Shown here: positions 1-16,939 of the stretch, one piece after another
Layout of the letters: each line of letters starts with the position of its first letter
Position numbering within the stretch: the stretch's first letter is position 1
Assembly (NCBI RefSeq): GCF_021917145.1
Contig: NC_061082.1
Coordinates: 5,575,642 to 5,639,641, forward strand
Source: Hypomesus transpacificus
Lineage: Eukaryota > Chordata > Actinopteri > Osmeriformes > Osmeridae
Direction of reading: 5' to 3'
DNA: 64,000 nucleotides
Made by a program: the position numbers and the translations under genes
Notes under the pieces: model-generated
The model's input: the letters and a program-made list of their open reading frames with translations, nothing else
Told to the model about the DNA's origin: nothing
Databases searched by the model: none

Positions 1-284
1 GTCGACTGGATCAGAAGGACAAGGCTGTTTGGCTGTCGACGACAATCTTTCACATTTCCATGGTCCCTGAACACAAACATCACAACCGTTCAAGCGGATC
101 AACAAAGTGATTCTGTTCCGCAAACACACACACGCGTTAACGCTTCCACACACACATAAACACAAAACACTGGGTCAAACAAACACGGTCTGTACCAGAG
201 TGAACCCATTCAAACGCCGTCTCACGGTAAAACCCTGGTCCCTCCCAACACAGAGAGCTCAGCCATCTGACCCCCCCAATCACA

Positions 285-430
285 GCCTCTATGTGTTCCC
301 AGCCCTCCAATCACAGCTTCTATGTGTTCCCAGCCCTCCAATCACAGCCTCTATGTGATCCCAGCCCTCCAATCACAGCCTCTATGTGATCCCAGCCCTC
401 CAATCACAGCCTCTATGTGTTCCCAGCCTC
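285..430. repeat. 31-bp tandem repeat
   Basis: About 4.5 copies of a 31-bp unit containing CTATGTG and CCTCCAATCACAGCC, with a few substitutions between copies. No coding role is visible. Confidence 0.85.
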
Positions 431-1980
431 CGCTTCCACGGAGAGTTCTAGAATAGACTGGACGGGTCGTCGACCATGAGAGGGGTATTGTGTTTGATGA
501 AATGACCCCCCGCCCCCCCTTTGGCCAGGCCCCGCCCCCCGGTGACCCCGGTGACCCCGGGCTGCTGGTGAGCGGAGGGTGCTGCGTGGGGGCTGACGTC
601 TGAGCCAGGCCCCGCCCTCGCCACAGAGAGACGCTTGTTCCCGGGGTGACGGACAAAAGGGGTTCCCGCGATAACCCTACCACGCTGCAGACGACCCCAG
701 GGCATGCTGGGAGGGGGGGGAGAGAACTCTGAAAACCTCCATGGTTCCATTCTACAGATGAGCTGTATTTGGAGAGGTGGGGGTGGTGATGATTAGGATG
801 GTTTGGGAGGTAGTGTTGTCCTGTTTTTCATCTCTGGAAGTCAGAACATCTCCATCCCTCTCCTCAGACACACAGACAAAAGCAGAAAAACATAAGTAGA
901 GTGCAGTAAAACATATAGTATTGATCACTCAGTTATCAGTCAACTGACCTGCTGTACTGCTTCCTAAACCCTCTTTAAAACACATCTCATACACAATATA
1001 CTGCTTTGTAAAGGACAAGCGCTCTGTGCGTGTGTGAGAGATAAAGAGACCACCTGTATGTGTGTCCGTATATGAATGTGTGTGCGTGCGTGCATGCATG
1101 TGTGTGCGTGTGCGTGTGTGTGTGCATATGTGCATGTGTGTGTGTGTGTGCGTGCATGTGTCTGTGTCCGAGTGTCTGTGTGCAATCCCAACTCATCCCA
1201 TTAACAGGAGAGAGCAGTCAGGAGGAGCAGCGATCAATGGCTGGCTGGCCATCCTAGCAGGGCTGAGAGGATGAATCCCCAATTACAGGCACTCACCCTG
1301 CAGAGAGACCAGGAGGAGAGGGGAAGAGAGGGGAGGCTGTGTAATCACTGCTAAACAAGCCCTGGACACTCAAGGGCTAACCACGCTACTACATTAGCAT
1401 GCCAGAGAGAATGCTGTGAGATGCAGGCTGGGGAGATAGCAAGCTAACGGCGCTAGCAGGGCAGAGATAGCAGGCTAACGGCGCTAGGAAGCAGGCTAAC
1501 GGCGCTAGATAGCAGGCTAACAGCGCTAGCGGGACGAGCACGCCCCGCGGAGTGCTAACGGCGAGGCCCGCGTGTCTCTGGTCCTCTGCAGCTAAGACGA
1601 GGAGGCTGAGCTCCAGAGCTCCAGGGCTCCAGGGCCCCAGAGCTCGTCTTTATCGGGGCCTCTGAGGGGAACCTCACAAACAACCTTTCTTTCAGCAGGA
1701 CGGTTTGTGAGGGGCTGCTAGCATAACAAACGCCCCAAGGCCATCCACAACAGATTAAATTGTATCTGACATGTTTACAGTAAACAAACATTCTTACCTA
1801 TAGCAGAGCGGAATCGGGCCACTGTGAGGCAATTAGCCATCACTAACAGAGACGCTGGCTGGGTCAGTGGGATTGACGTAACTGGTGTGTGAGGCCAAAA
1901 CAGTTTGAATACTGTTACATAACCTTGCCCACCCACCAGACAACACACACAAATACCCACACATTAGACCCAGTTATCTG

Positions 1981-2190
1981 AGGCCAGTATGGAGAGAGTA
2001 GATCTGATCTGAGGCCAGTATGGAGAGATAGATCTGATCTGAGGCCAGTATGGAGAGATAGATCTGATCTGAGGCCAGTATGGAGAGATAGATCTGATCT
2101 GAGGCCAGTATGGAGAGATAGATCTGATCTCTCGCCAGTATGGAGAGAGTAGATCTGATCTGAGGCCAGTATGGAGACAGTATATCTGAT
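1981..2190. repeat. 30-bp tandem repeat
   Basis: Roughly seven copies of a 30-bp unit carrying GAGGCCAGTATGGAGAGA and GATCTGATCT. The middle copies are near identical and the outer ones have drifted. Confidence 0.9.
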
Positions 2191-2934
2191 CTTGGGTCAG
2201 TAAAGTGTTCTGCAACTCAGAACATAAACAGGATCATTGGAAGATCTTTTTTCAGGCTTTCTGATCTATTTATAGCCTAGGCATCCCTGCAACGGCTTTC
2301 CAGCAAACACGCGCTCGCACACACACACACACACCATAATACGGAGATCACACACGCAACCACAGACCAGAGTAATAAGGATTAGGTAGGGATTACTGTG
2401 GGTGGAATCCATGACATGATATTCCCTGAACAACGACCCACACAGGTAATCTTGGGGGGGTGGGGGGAGAGAGAATGCAATGGCGACTACCTGCATAAGC
2501 ATGATGGTTGGCTGGGAAAAGGGTGGGAGGAGTAATTGTGGACCAATGGGGTTTGTTGTTGGGTATGCACATGGCTGTGTGTGCCTTTTCAATGTTTCAG
2601 CACTTTAAGTTCAGGGTCAGCCAATGAGAGAGCATGCAGGGGACAGGACAGAGTGCTGTGTGTGTTTGCGTGTGTTTGGTCAAAGAGCTTGTTTGTAACT
2701 GACAACTGCAGTGCAAGATCGACACACAAAGCCAGACATTTAAACAGGACATTTAAACCCTTGTTCCAAAACATTATTGGACATACATAATTCATATTCT
2801 CAGACGGACATTGGAGACTGGTTCTGAACTGAAAGACAGAAATACATCAAATGGTAGTAGCAGTCAGCTGTGGACCAGTCTAACACCAGACTGCTGCTCT
2901 CTCTCTCCCTTCCCTTCTCCATCCCCTGCTCTCT

Positions 2935-3245
2935 GTGTTCTCTCTCTCCTCTCTTCCTCCCTGCTCTCTGTGTTCTCTCTCCTCCTCTCTTCCTCCCTGC
3001 TCTCTGTGTTCTCTCTCCTCCTCTCTTCCTCCCTGCTCTCTGTGCTCTCTCCTCCTCTCTTCCTCCCTGCTCTCTGTGTTCTCTCTCCTCCTCTCTTCCT
3101 CCCTGCTCTCTGTGTTCTCTCTCCTCCTCTCTTCCTCCCTGCTCTCTGTGTTCTCTCTCCTCCTCTCTTCCTCCCTGCTCTCTGTGTTCTCTCTCCTCCT
3201 CTCTTCCTCCCTGCTCTCTGTGCTCTCTCTCCTCCTCTCTTCCTC
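2935..3245. repeat. 36-bp CT-rich minisatellite
   Basis: Eight to nine copies of a pyrimidine-only-like unit of about 36 bp (CTCTGTGTTC followed by CTCCTCTCTTCCTCCCTG). It is followed by simple CT-rich sequence to 3475. All long frames across it are repetitive Ser/Leu/Pro or Arg/Glu readings and are not genes. Confidence 0.9.
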
Positions 3246-3559
3246 CATGTGTCCTCCACTGTTGTTCCTTCCTTTTGTATCTCTCTCGTCTGCTTTCAAT
3301 ACCTTTTTCTCTTCCACTTTACCCATCTCCCTCTCTCTCCCTCTCTCTCCCTCTCTCTCCCTCTCTCTCCCTGTCCCTCTCTCTCCCTCTCTTTCCCTGT
3401 CCCTCCTTGTCCCTCTCTCTCCCTGTCCCTCCCTCCCTCTCTCCCTCCCTCCCTCTCTCCCTCTCTGCAGTCTGGGACAGGCACCATGCAGCTGGACCCA
3501 GCGGAGCGCAGCGTCCAGTCAGGCACACTCCAGCCAGCGCTCGCTCATGTCACGGACAC

Positions 3560-3750
3560 ACAACCCAACAGCCCAACACAATCCTACTGACACAGCCCAA
3601 CACAATCCTACTGACACAGCCCAACACAATCCTACTGACACAGCCCAACACAATCCTACTGACACAGCCCAACACAATCCTACTGACACAGTCCAACACA
3701 ATCCTACTGACACAGTCCAACACAATCCTACTGACACAGTCCAACTCCGG
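3560..3750. repeat. 24-bp tandem repeat
   Basis: Eight copies of a 24-bp unit containing CCTACTGACACAG and CCAACACAAT. The last copies share a C-to-T change (AGTCC for AGCCC), which shows how the array grew at one end. Confidence 0.9.
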
Positions 3751-6700
3751 GGAAACCTCTCATATTTAACCGTCAAGCTTGACTTCTAATAACACATGTT
3801 GTACAGGAGAGAACTTGGCTCCACAAACATGCCTCCTCCTGCTGAAAAGGGATGCACCATGAGCAGCCCAGCACCAGGCTCCGCTTCCAGCTCACACACG
3901 TACCAGCACACACTGATGAGAATACCGTCTGCCCACACACACACACACACACACCACAGTTACACACATACACCACAGATACACACACACATGCACACAC
4001 CACAGACACACACACACACACACACAGACACAAACCCCCACCCACCCACCCACCCAGCCATGGACAGCAGGGAGGTAGTAGCAGACTTGGCCATCTGCTC
4101 CATTCAGAGCGAGCAGCTCAAGGCTGCAGGGAGCTGAGCGTGGGATAGCATACATCACCACCATTCAATAAACACAGTGACTACTGCTCAGCTGCCCACA
4201 CACACACACACACACACAGAAAAGCACTAGAAACAGGTCAAATAATATCCTTTAGTTTAACAGAGACACACACACCAGCTTGTGCAGATAGCAATGTTCA
4301 GTCCAGAGTGATCTTACCCATCGGTCTTGCTTGCAGGGCTGTGTGTGTTTTCTGCCTCTAAAGCCGCGTAGCAGAAACCAGAGCTGGAAACTCAGCGCAA
4401 GTCAACACACACACTGGGTCCTTGAGACGGGAGCACAGGCTGCAGCGACTGAGGCGCTGGGATCTCACTCACTCACTCCCGCTCCGCTCTGCTCTAACCC
4501 TCCGACTGGGAGTCTCTCTATCTGCTTCTGTGGTCCCCTCCCCTTCTCTCTCTCCCTCTCTCTTGCTCGCTCTCCCTCTCTTTCAGGGCTGGTGACATCA
4601 GAGGGCAGTCTCAGGCAGGAAGGCATGCTGCTGACTGTTTGTGTGATTACATGCTTTCTCTCTCTCCCTCTCTCTCCCTCTCTCTCCCTCTCTCTCCCTC
4701 TCTCTCCCTCTCTACCCTTCCTCCCTCTCAGTTTCCCTTGCTCTCTCCACCCTCTCTCCCCATGCCAACCCCACCCCTCTCTCTCCACCCCTCTCTCTCA
4801 CCCCAACCACCCCTCTCTCCACCCTCTCTCCCCATGCCAACCCCACCCCTCTCTCTCACCCCAACCACCCCTCTCTCCCCCCTTCTCTCTTCTTCCCTGT
4901 GGCAGTTCAGTAAGGCTTTATTGGTGTGACATTCAAGGTTGTATGGGCCCAGCAGAAGCTGAAAAGTCATTAAAGGAGAAGAAATGTGTCTGTTAACCTG
5001 ATCAGACCAGTTGATTATTGATGACAAGGTCTGTGAAAACTCCCCCAGTCTGTCTCTTACCCATCTCTCTCTGAAACACACCTCTACACACACACGACCC
5101 ATACACGCACGCACGCCCTACCCCAAAGTTCTCTCTCCCCATCCCAGGTCAGGCTCCTTCCCTCAGCTGAACAGCACCCACACACAGAAGAGCATCTTTT
5201 ATAGGAACATAAACCTGGAGTGATTAGATCTGGGACCAGTACAGAGATGGTGATTGGCTGTGACGGATGAGACCAGTGGTGATTGGCTGTGGTGGATAAG
5301 ACCAGTGGTGATTGGCTGTGGTGGATGAGACCAGTAATGATTGGCTGTGGTGGATGAGACCAGTATGAATGAGCAGTATCTTGGCTGGTAGAGGAGACGG
5401 TCCCCTTGGGCCAATAGATCCACTGTCATTGGCTATTAAGTATAAACAGGCTGGTCGATGGTGGGCCAATAAGAGGTAGGATCTGGGGAGGGATATTTAG
5501 AAGGTGTGTGTGTTAGGTGAATGGGGGTCTTCAGCAGATCAGTGGATCGATGTAACATTTCCTTGTGTGTGACACAGATGAACCTTCAATACCAGTGAAG
5601 ACCGGCTCTCTTATCCTGGGACACACACATGGGGAACAACAATCTATCCCTCTACACATTCTCCTCCTCCACTCCTCCTCTCCTCCTCCACTCCTCCTTC
5701 ACACATCCACGATTCCTAACAATGAGTTGAACTTTCAAACATTAAATTGTGCAGATTCAGTTTATTTTGAAAAGTTTTTCAACCTTTTGGAGAAAAAAAA
5801 AACAAGTATCTTCCAGCCTTTTAAAATATTTGTTTCTAATTGATCATGTCACCAAATACAAAGTAAAGTAATGAGCCTGGCTTGAAAGTGTAATTATTAT
5901 TATTTATTTATTCCGGACACAAAAAACGGTCCATAGCACACACAAAGAAGTAGGAAGTACATTTACATTTAGTCATTTAGTACAGATATTTGTGTAAAAA
6001 ATGTAAGGAGTGAAAGTTAATAGTATTATTTTTTTATTGTCAAGTAAAGTACTGATACCATAAAACTCTACTACAGTACAGTGACAGTATTTGTACTTGG
6101 TTATTTCCCCTCTCCAGGATACGTGCCACAGAGTCGCCCTGACAACGTCTCACCAGACCTCACCAGAGCTCACCAGAGCTCACCAGACCTCACCAGACCT
6201 CACCAGACCTCACCAGACTTCACCAGACCTCACCAGAGCTCACCAGAGCTCACTCTCAGAGAGAATACATTTTGTTTGTCGTTCTGTGTGCGTATGCGCC
6301 ATCTCAAACCTCCATGACATTCCAGACCTCATGAGAGTGAAATCTGTTAATGGTCGGCCCCCCCTTCCCTCCTGCTCCCTGTGTACCTGTCTGTCTGCGT
6401 ACCTGTCTGTCTGCGTACCTGTCTGTCTGCGTCCCTGTCTGTCTGTGTACCTGTCTGTCTGTGTACCTGTATGTCTGTGTACCTGTCTGCTAGCGTGTGG
6501 CAGCCGCACACACACACACACACACAGCGGAGTGTTTATCTGACTGCCTGTACGTGTGTCTGTGTCCGCACACGCCCAGTAAATAATGCATGGAGGCATA
6601 ATGATGCAGACTTGGTGGAGCAGCGTGACAGCCAGCCTGATGAATAAGTAACGAGGGCTTCCGCCTGCTACGAGGAGAGGGACTCTTTACCTCCACCCCC

Positions 6701-7317
6701 CTCAACTCCCTCCCTCTCTCCCCACTTTATGACAGAAGGATGGCAGCAGTGAAGATGCAGGGGGGGGGGGGGGCGTCCCATCTCCTGGGGACATGCCCAG
6801 ACTCCAAATATGTGAAATACAGCATCATTTATTATTGATGGAGGTTATTTATAATCCCACTCTCTTCCCCGCTATATCTCCCTGTCTCTCTCTCTCTCTC
6901 TCTCTCACTCACACACCTCTCTCACTACGTATTTCACTCTGTTAGCCACGTCAGCCTGAAGGCCTGCTGGGGAGCAAGCCCCCCGGCCCCCCGTCATAGG
7001 GACCCCCCCAGGACCCGTGCTCTCCTCTGATTCCAGCATGATAACCTGCTCCAGTGTCATATAATATCCACAACTGCAATCAGTTGTACATCATCATTTA
7101 CGACTGTATGTACCGTCATGTGCAATCAGCTGGAAGTGAAGCTGGTGTGATGAGGCTTGAGCAGGCGGAGGTGTTGGGATGGCTGGTTGGTAGAACAGCA
7201 CAGAAAGAAGGGAAGGTGCCTCTCTAGCTGTCTCACACAAACACACACAGTTTGAGGTTCTGGAGAACGTGAAGGACTCATGATCATAATCGTCTGGAAA
7301 CAAAGTGGATGCATTGT

Positions 7318-8983
7318 TTTCACATGTCTGAATGACTATCGCCCAATAGCACTGACCTCTATCATCATGAAGTGCTTCGAGCGGCTAGTCAAATCATTCA
7401 TCTGCTCCTCGCTGCCCCCCACACTGGACCCTATGCAGTTTGCATACCGGTCCAATAGGTCTACAGACGATGCCATCGCTCTGACCATGCACACCGCTCT
7501 CTCCCACCTGGACAAGGGGAATACATATGTGAGGATGCTGTTCATTGACTACAGCTCTGCATTCAACACCATCATCCCCTCCAGACTGGTCTCCAAGCTT
7601 GTGGACCTGGGACTAAGCACCTCCCTCTGCAAGTGGATCTTCCACTTCCTGACGGGGAGGCCACAGGTGGTGAGAATCGGTGACCGCACTTCATCTGTAC
7701 TGATCACCAACACAGGCACCCCCCAGGGCTGTGTGCTCAGCCCTCTCCTGTTCTCCTTGTTCACCCACGACTGTGCGGCTACGCACAGCTCCAACCTCCT
7801 CGTTAAGTTTGCTGACGACACAACCATCGTGGGCCTCATCTCTGACAGTGACGAGTCAGCCTACAGAGAGGAGGTTGACACCCTGACATCATGGTGTCAG
7901 GACAACAACCTCTCTCTTAACATCAGCAAGACCAAGGAGATGATTGTGGACTTTAGGAGGCGGCAGGAGGAGGAGCATGCACCCCTATTCATCAATGGAT
8001 CGGAAGTGGAGAAGGTCAGCTGCTTCAAGTTCCTCGGGGTGAACATCAGCAATGACCTCACCTGGTCTGTTCACACGGACAAGGTGGTCAAAACGGCCCG
8101 TAAGCGCCTCTTCTTCCTGAGGAGACTGAAGAAGTTTGGTATGGACTCAGTCATCCTTACTAACTTTTACAGATGCACTATAGAAAGCATTCTGACTGGT
8201 TGTATCACAGTGTGGTATGGGAGCTGCACAGACCGGGACCGCAAGGCCCTACGAAGTGTGGTCCGTTCTGCTGAGTTCATCATCGGCAGGAAGCTCCCAG
8301 CCCTACAGGACACCTACCACACACGTTGCCTTAGGAAAGCCAGCAGGATTCTAAGAGACTGTTCCCACCCATCCTTCAGTCTCTTTACCCCGTTGCCTTC
8401 TGGCAGGCGTTACCGCAGCATCCGGTCGCGCACACGCAGACTGGACAACAGTTTCTACCCAAGGGTCATCAGGCTTCTCAATGGACACTGATATGGACAT
8501 TTTTACTGCACACTAGTCACTTATACACTGTCACTTTCAGCTACTGGTTGCTCTTTCAGTAACATTGCACTACTGTACCTCGCCACCAGGCTCCTGTTTG
8601 GTCATTGACAAAGTCACTGATCTGTAAATTTGCACTACTGCACTGTACTCCATTTAGGTTAGATTAGTTTATAGGGTTGTAACAGGTTTTTTTTTTTTTT
8701 TTTTTTTGTGTATTAGGGTTAGTATAGCGTACTATTTATTGTTATCTGTAATTTAGGAAGTTTTAGTGTTAGGGTTAGTATAGTCGTTTATTTATTGCTA
8801 TCTGTATATTTAGGAAGTTCACTTATCTAAGCTCAGCATAGATGTAAATTTGTTCTGTGTACTTATATGTTATGTTATGCCAAGTGCTTGCGTTGTCTTG
8901 TCTTAAGAATTTCAGTGCCCAGTCTAACCTTGTGTTACTCTGTGCATCTGACAAATAAAAGACTTGAACTTGAACTTGAACTT
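7318..8983 (+). mobile_element. 5'-truncated CR1/L2/Rex1-type LINE with open RT frame
   Basis: The frame is open from about 7320 to the stop ending at 8491 and encodes the reverse transcriptase and C-terminal part of a non-LTR retrotransposon ORF2. Visible blocks in order are [21 protein letters not shown] (motif A), [13 protein letters not shown] (motif B) and [10 protein letters not shown] (catalytic FADD, motif C), then the thumb and a Cys-containing C-terminal tail. The endonuclease half is absent, as expected from 5' truncation on insertion. A 3' UTR of about 490 bp follows and ends in AATAAAAG and a short (TTGAAC)n tail at 8961-8983, a typical 3' end for this group. No stop or frameshift interrupts the RT frame, which suggests a young copy. 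Placement in the CR1/L2/Rex1 assemblage comes from recognising motifs; the exact clade is uncertain. I found no clear target-site duplication. Confidence 0.88.
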
Positions 8984-9234
8984 GTTTTTGTTTCCTCCCA
9001 GTGCTTAACTAGGGTCAGCTGATGACTGGCATTCGTGTCAGGGTCAGGGAGGCTCATGAATGAGCACACACTCCACCACCGACATGAGAGAACTGTACAA
9101 GTCCCACTTTGAGGTCATAAACTCCAGATGTCTGCCCAGGCCCTCGAAGCAGACAGCCAGACAATAACACACCACAGTCCTATCCAAAATTGATAACCTG
9201 GTAAAATAGAGTCTCCACACTCCCCCTCTCTCCG

Positions 9235-9399
<165 letters not shown>

Positions 9400-9699
9400 A
9401 AAGCCCGACTTGATATTGCTTTCAGGATAATGCCAGTGAGGCAGTAAAGTAGGTTAGGCCATTGCTCAGTGTGCTGGAAGAATAAAACAAGTCTGTCTCA
9501 GATCCTCACCAAACCTCAGCCAGCCAGGACAAGAGTGTGTCTATCTGTCTGCGTGTGTGTGTGGTGTGTGTGTGCATGTGTGTGTGTGAGAGAGAAAGAG
9601 AGAGAGATATCAGAGAAGACAAGCAGGGTTGATGCAAAGGTCACATGTCTTCTGAATTATATCACTGTCAGTTCTGCTCCTTTAATATCTGCCCAGTCT

Positions 9700-10013
9700 C
9701 CTGGTTCTTGTGCCCGGGGTCCTGGTTCCTGTGATCAGGGGTCCTGGTTCCTGTGCCCAGTCTCCTGGTTCCTGTGCCTGGGGTCCTGGTTCCAGTGATC
9801 GGAGTCCTGGTTCCAGTGATCGGGCTCCTGGTTCCAGTGATCGGGGTCCTGGTTCCAGTGATCGGGCTCCTGGTTCCAGTGATCGGGCTCCTGGTTCCAG
9901 TGATCGGGGTCCTGGTTCCTGTGATCGGGGTCCTGGTTCCCGTGATCGGGGTCCTGGTTCCTGTGATCGGGGTCCTGGTTCCTGTGCTTGGGGTTTTGAA
10001 GTGGCGATGAGTC
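9700..10013. repeat. 21-bp minisatellite running into an assembly gap
   Basis: About 14 copies of a 21-bp unit (TCCTGGTTCC plus GTGATCGGGG-like halves). Because 21 is a multiple of three, it yields open repetitive frames (PGSSDRG-like) with no gene context. The array ends at the run of Ns, so its true length is unknown. Confidence 0.92.
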
Positions 10014-10113
10014 NNNNNNNNNNNNNNNNNNNNNNNNNNNNNNNNNNNNNNNNNNNNNNNNNNNNNNNNNNNNNNNNNNNNNNNNNNNNNNNNNNNNNNN
10101 NNNNNNNNNNNNN
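10014..10113. other. Assembly gap (100 Ns)
   Basis: Exactly 100 Ns, the usual placeholder for a gap of unknown size, lying between two tandem arrays that probably broke the assembly. Confidence 0.99.
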
Positions 10114-10139
10114 GAATCCCGATGGACCAGTCTGACCTC

Positions 10140-10285
10140 TAACCTTGCTAGTTGCTAGTGGTGGATGTGTTTGGCCTTGCTAGTTGCTAGTGGTGGATGT
10201 GTTTGGCCTTGCTAGTTGCTAGTGGTGGATGTGTTTGGCCAGGCTAGTTGCTAGTGGTGGATGTGTTTGGCCAGGCTAGTTGACA
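10140..10285. repeat. 32-bp tandem repeat
   Basis: Four to five copies of a 32-bp unit containing GCTAGTTGCTAGTGGTGGAT and TGTTTGGCC. Confidence 0.9.
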
Positions 10286-10609
10286 GCGATGACACACACC
10301 ACACTAGCTTAGGTGAGTCGCTGCCTTCCTGACATGACTAACAGTCAGCAGTGTGGCTGCTCCTGCAGGCTGACTAACTGCTTCACCAACACCTGCTACC
10401 TGCTGACAGAGCTACTGTGGGTCTCTCTTTTTCCCATCTGTTCTGACACACACACACACAGACACACACAGACGCACACACACAGACACACACACACACA
10501 CAGACACACACAGAGACAGACACACAGACAAAAAAACACACACACACAGACAGTCTACTCTTTCTGGGCCAGCGGTAGGAGGGCAGAGCAGGTGAGAGAT
10601 GGAGGCAGG

Positions 10610-10985
10610 CTGTAAACTAGTCACTCTCTCACTAGAGCTGCTGTAAACTAGTCACTCTCTCACTAGAGCTGCTGTTAACTAGTCTCTCTCACTAGAGCTG
10701 CTGTAAACTAGTCACTCTCTCACTAGAGCTGCTGTTAACTAGTCTCTCTCACTAGAGCTGCTGTTAACTAGTCTCTCTCTCACTAGAGCTGCTGTAAACT
10801 AGTCTCTCTCTCACTAGAGCTGCTGTAAAGTAGTCTCTCTCTCTCACTAGAGCTGCTGTAAACTAGAGTCACTCTCTCACTAGTGCTGCTGTAAACTAGA
10901 GTCACTCTCTCACTAGAGCTGCTGTAAACTAGAGTCACTCTCTCACTAGAGCTGCTGTAAACTAGTCACTCTCTCATTAGAGCTG
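10610..10985. repeat. About 31-bp tandem repeat
   Basis: About a dozen copies of a unit near 31 bp reading AGAGCTGCTGTAAACTAGTC plus a CTCTCTCACT part. Copies differ in CT length and in TAAAC versus TTAAC. Confidence 0.9.
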
Positions 10986-11230
10986 CTTGGAACTCATTGA
11001 CTCTGATCTCACGCATGAAACAAGAAGAGGGAAGAGGTAGCTCATCTCCGGAGTGTAACAACACACACACACTATTCGGATACATAGTATGCAGCTGGGA
11101 ACCAGGCCAAGAAAATGGTTTCTCCCTCTCTCCCCACCTCTTTCTCTCCACCCCTCTCTCTCTCTCCACCCCTCTCTCTCTCTCCCCCCCCTCTCTCCCT
11201 CTCCAAACTCTTCCATTAAGCTAAGTTTCA

Positions 11231-15866
<4,636 letters not shown>

Positions 15867-16939
15867 TGTGCTCGAACGTCTTCTTGTTTAAAAATAGCAT
15901 TGAAATGGTTAGCTACGCCAATAACTCCGTTCTGGCTATAGCCTTTGACTGCAGTTCAGCTCTTGTCTTGCTTTATCGAAGACGCTGGGGCCAATGCAGT
16001 TAGTCTAACCAGCTACTACTACTAGCTAGCTAACCTCTTTGCCAGTATCGGCATGCTTTAGCAAACCTCACTTGATATGAAAATCTAGCTATGTCTCCCC
16101 TCTCTCCTTTTCAACCTGGGGCGTTGATGCTGTATAACTGACTGATGTTGTTTGTTGTTTAGCTAGCTGCTAGTTTAGCTCGAGTTCTCTGTTTTGTGCA
16201 GCCAATGAGCAGCCTTTTGCTCATCCAACGACGTACGCGTTTCTTTTAGTATTGGTTTTGGTTCCCCAGACCGCTCCGCGGTTCACCCAGCGCCGGTCTG
16301 GAACAATATCTATTATTTGGCTCCTAGCTGCAACCACATGACGAGTTTAGCTAGTGCTGGTACTTTAATATGTATAACTTAGCCCTTATTTGCATACTCT
16401 TGAATTACATCCATTTTTATACAAGCTTGTAACAAAACGTTGATGTGAAGGCACAGATTGAAATGTTTGCCCATCTATTGATACTAGATCAGATATTGGA
16501 TTGCCTGGATGAGAACCTGTCATCATTTAAACCAATCAAATTGAGCAAACTGGTTCAAGGCACCAATGAGGACAAAGAATGTGACTATTATGGTCCAACA
16601 TTGTGCCGCTCGAGCGCTGCATTTCTTGTGATAGGTTGAGCCGCGAGGAAAGTCACCTCATTGCACGATCTCCCAAATCGAGGTGTCAACCGATTCGCTT
16701 GCCCGGCACCCCGTAGCATGGTGATACTGGATTTGTAAAGGAAGGTCAACAGTCGGACAACGAATGTGACATTAGAGAAACTATCTTATGATCGCATCAG
16801 ACACACGTTCAGGATCACTTAAGGCCAAGAGCCACAGCGGCGTTGTTCGCTTTTATCCTTCGTGCTTATTTTGCTACCTAGCGTTAAATATAGGAACTGT
16901 TAGCTCGGCTAGTAGTGGGGTAGCAAGAATTCTACAAAC
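15867..16939. promoter_or_regulatory. Shared promoter interval of dcaf6 and mpc2
   Basis: The two start codons diverge across 1,073 bp, so this interval must hold both 5' UTRs and both promoters. I see no clear TATA box. CCAAT-type motifs occur at about 16200 (CCAATGAG) and elsewhere. Bidirectional use is inferred from the arrangement, not seen directly. Confidence 0.6.

Larger units (their letters stand above)
1..7317. other. Gene-poor repeat-rich stretch, probably dcaf6 intron
   Basis: I found no exon here that I can support. The open frames are low-complexity readings of tandem repeats and microsatellites. dcaf6 is transcribed leftwards and its next exon (after the one ending at 11252) is missing from this stretch, so the most likely status is intron or downstream dcaf6 sequence. 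Contents: a 31-bp unit repeated at 285-430, (TG)n-rich DNA at 1060-1175, a 30-bp repeat at 1981-2190, a 36-bp CT-rich repeat at 2935-3245, CT-rich DNA at 3325-3475, a 24-bp repeat at 3560-3750, (CA)n at 3932-4030, CT-rich DNA at 4650-4890, and short repeats at 5225-5370, 6150-6255 and 6385-6485. Confidence 0.6.

Noticed and set aside
1775-1960. Minus-strand open stretch ending at a GTAAGA-like donor near 1795
   Set aside because: It could be a dcaf6 exon by strand, but the text does not resemble the next DCAF6 residues (expected around a YYLAVGCSD-like motif).
2811-3789. Long overlapping open frames on both strands
   Set aside because: They follow 36-bp and 24-bp tandem units and CT runs. 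Their products are simple Ser/Leu/Pro or Arg/Glu repeats with no splice or family support.
9710-10135. Open frame with PGSSDRG-type repeats reading into the Ns
   Set aside because: It exists only because the 21-bp unit is a multiple of three, and it crosses an assembly gap.
10313-10440. Cys-rich open stretch CGCSCRLTNCFTNTCYLL
   Set aside because: It looked like a possible exon, but it has no matching acceptor/donor phase with dcaf6 and no family I recognise.
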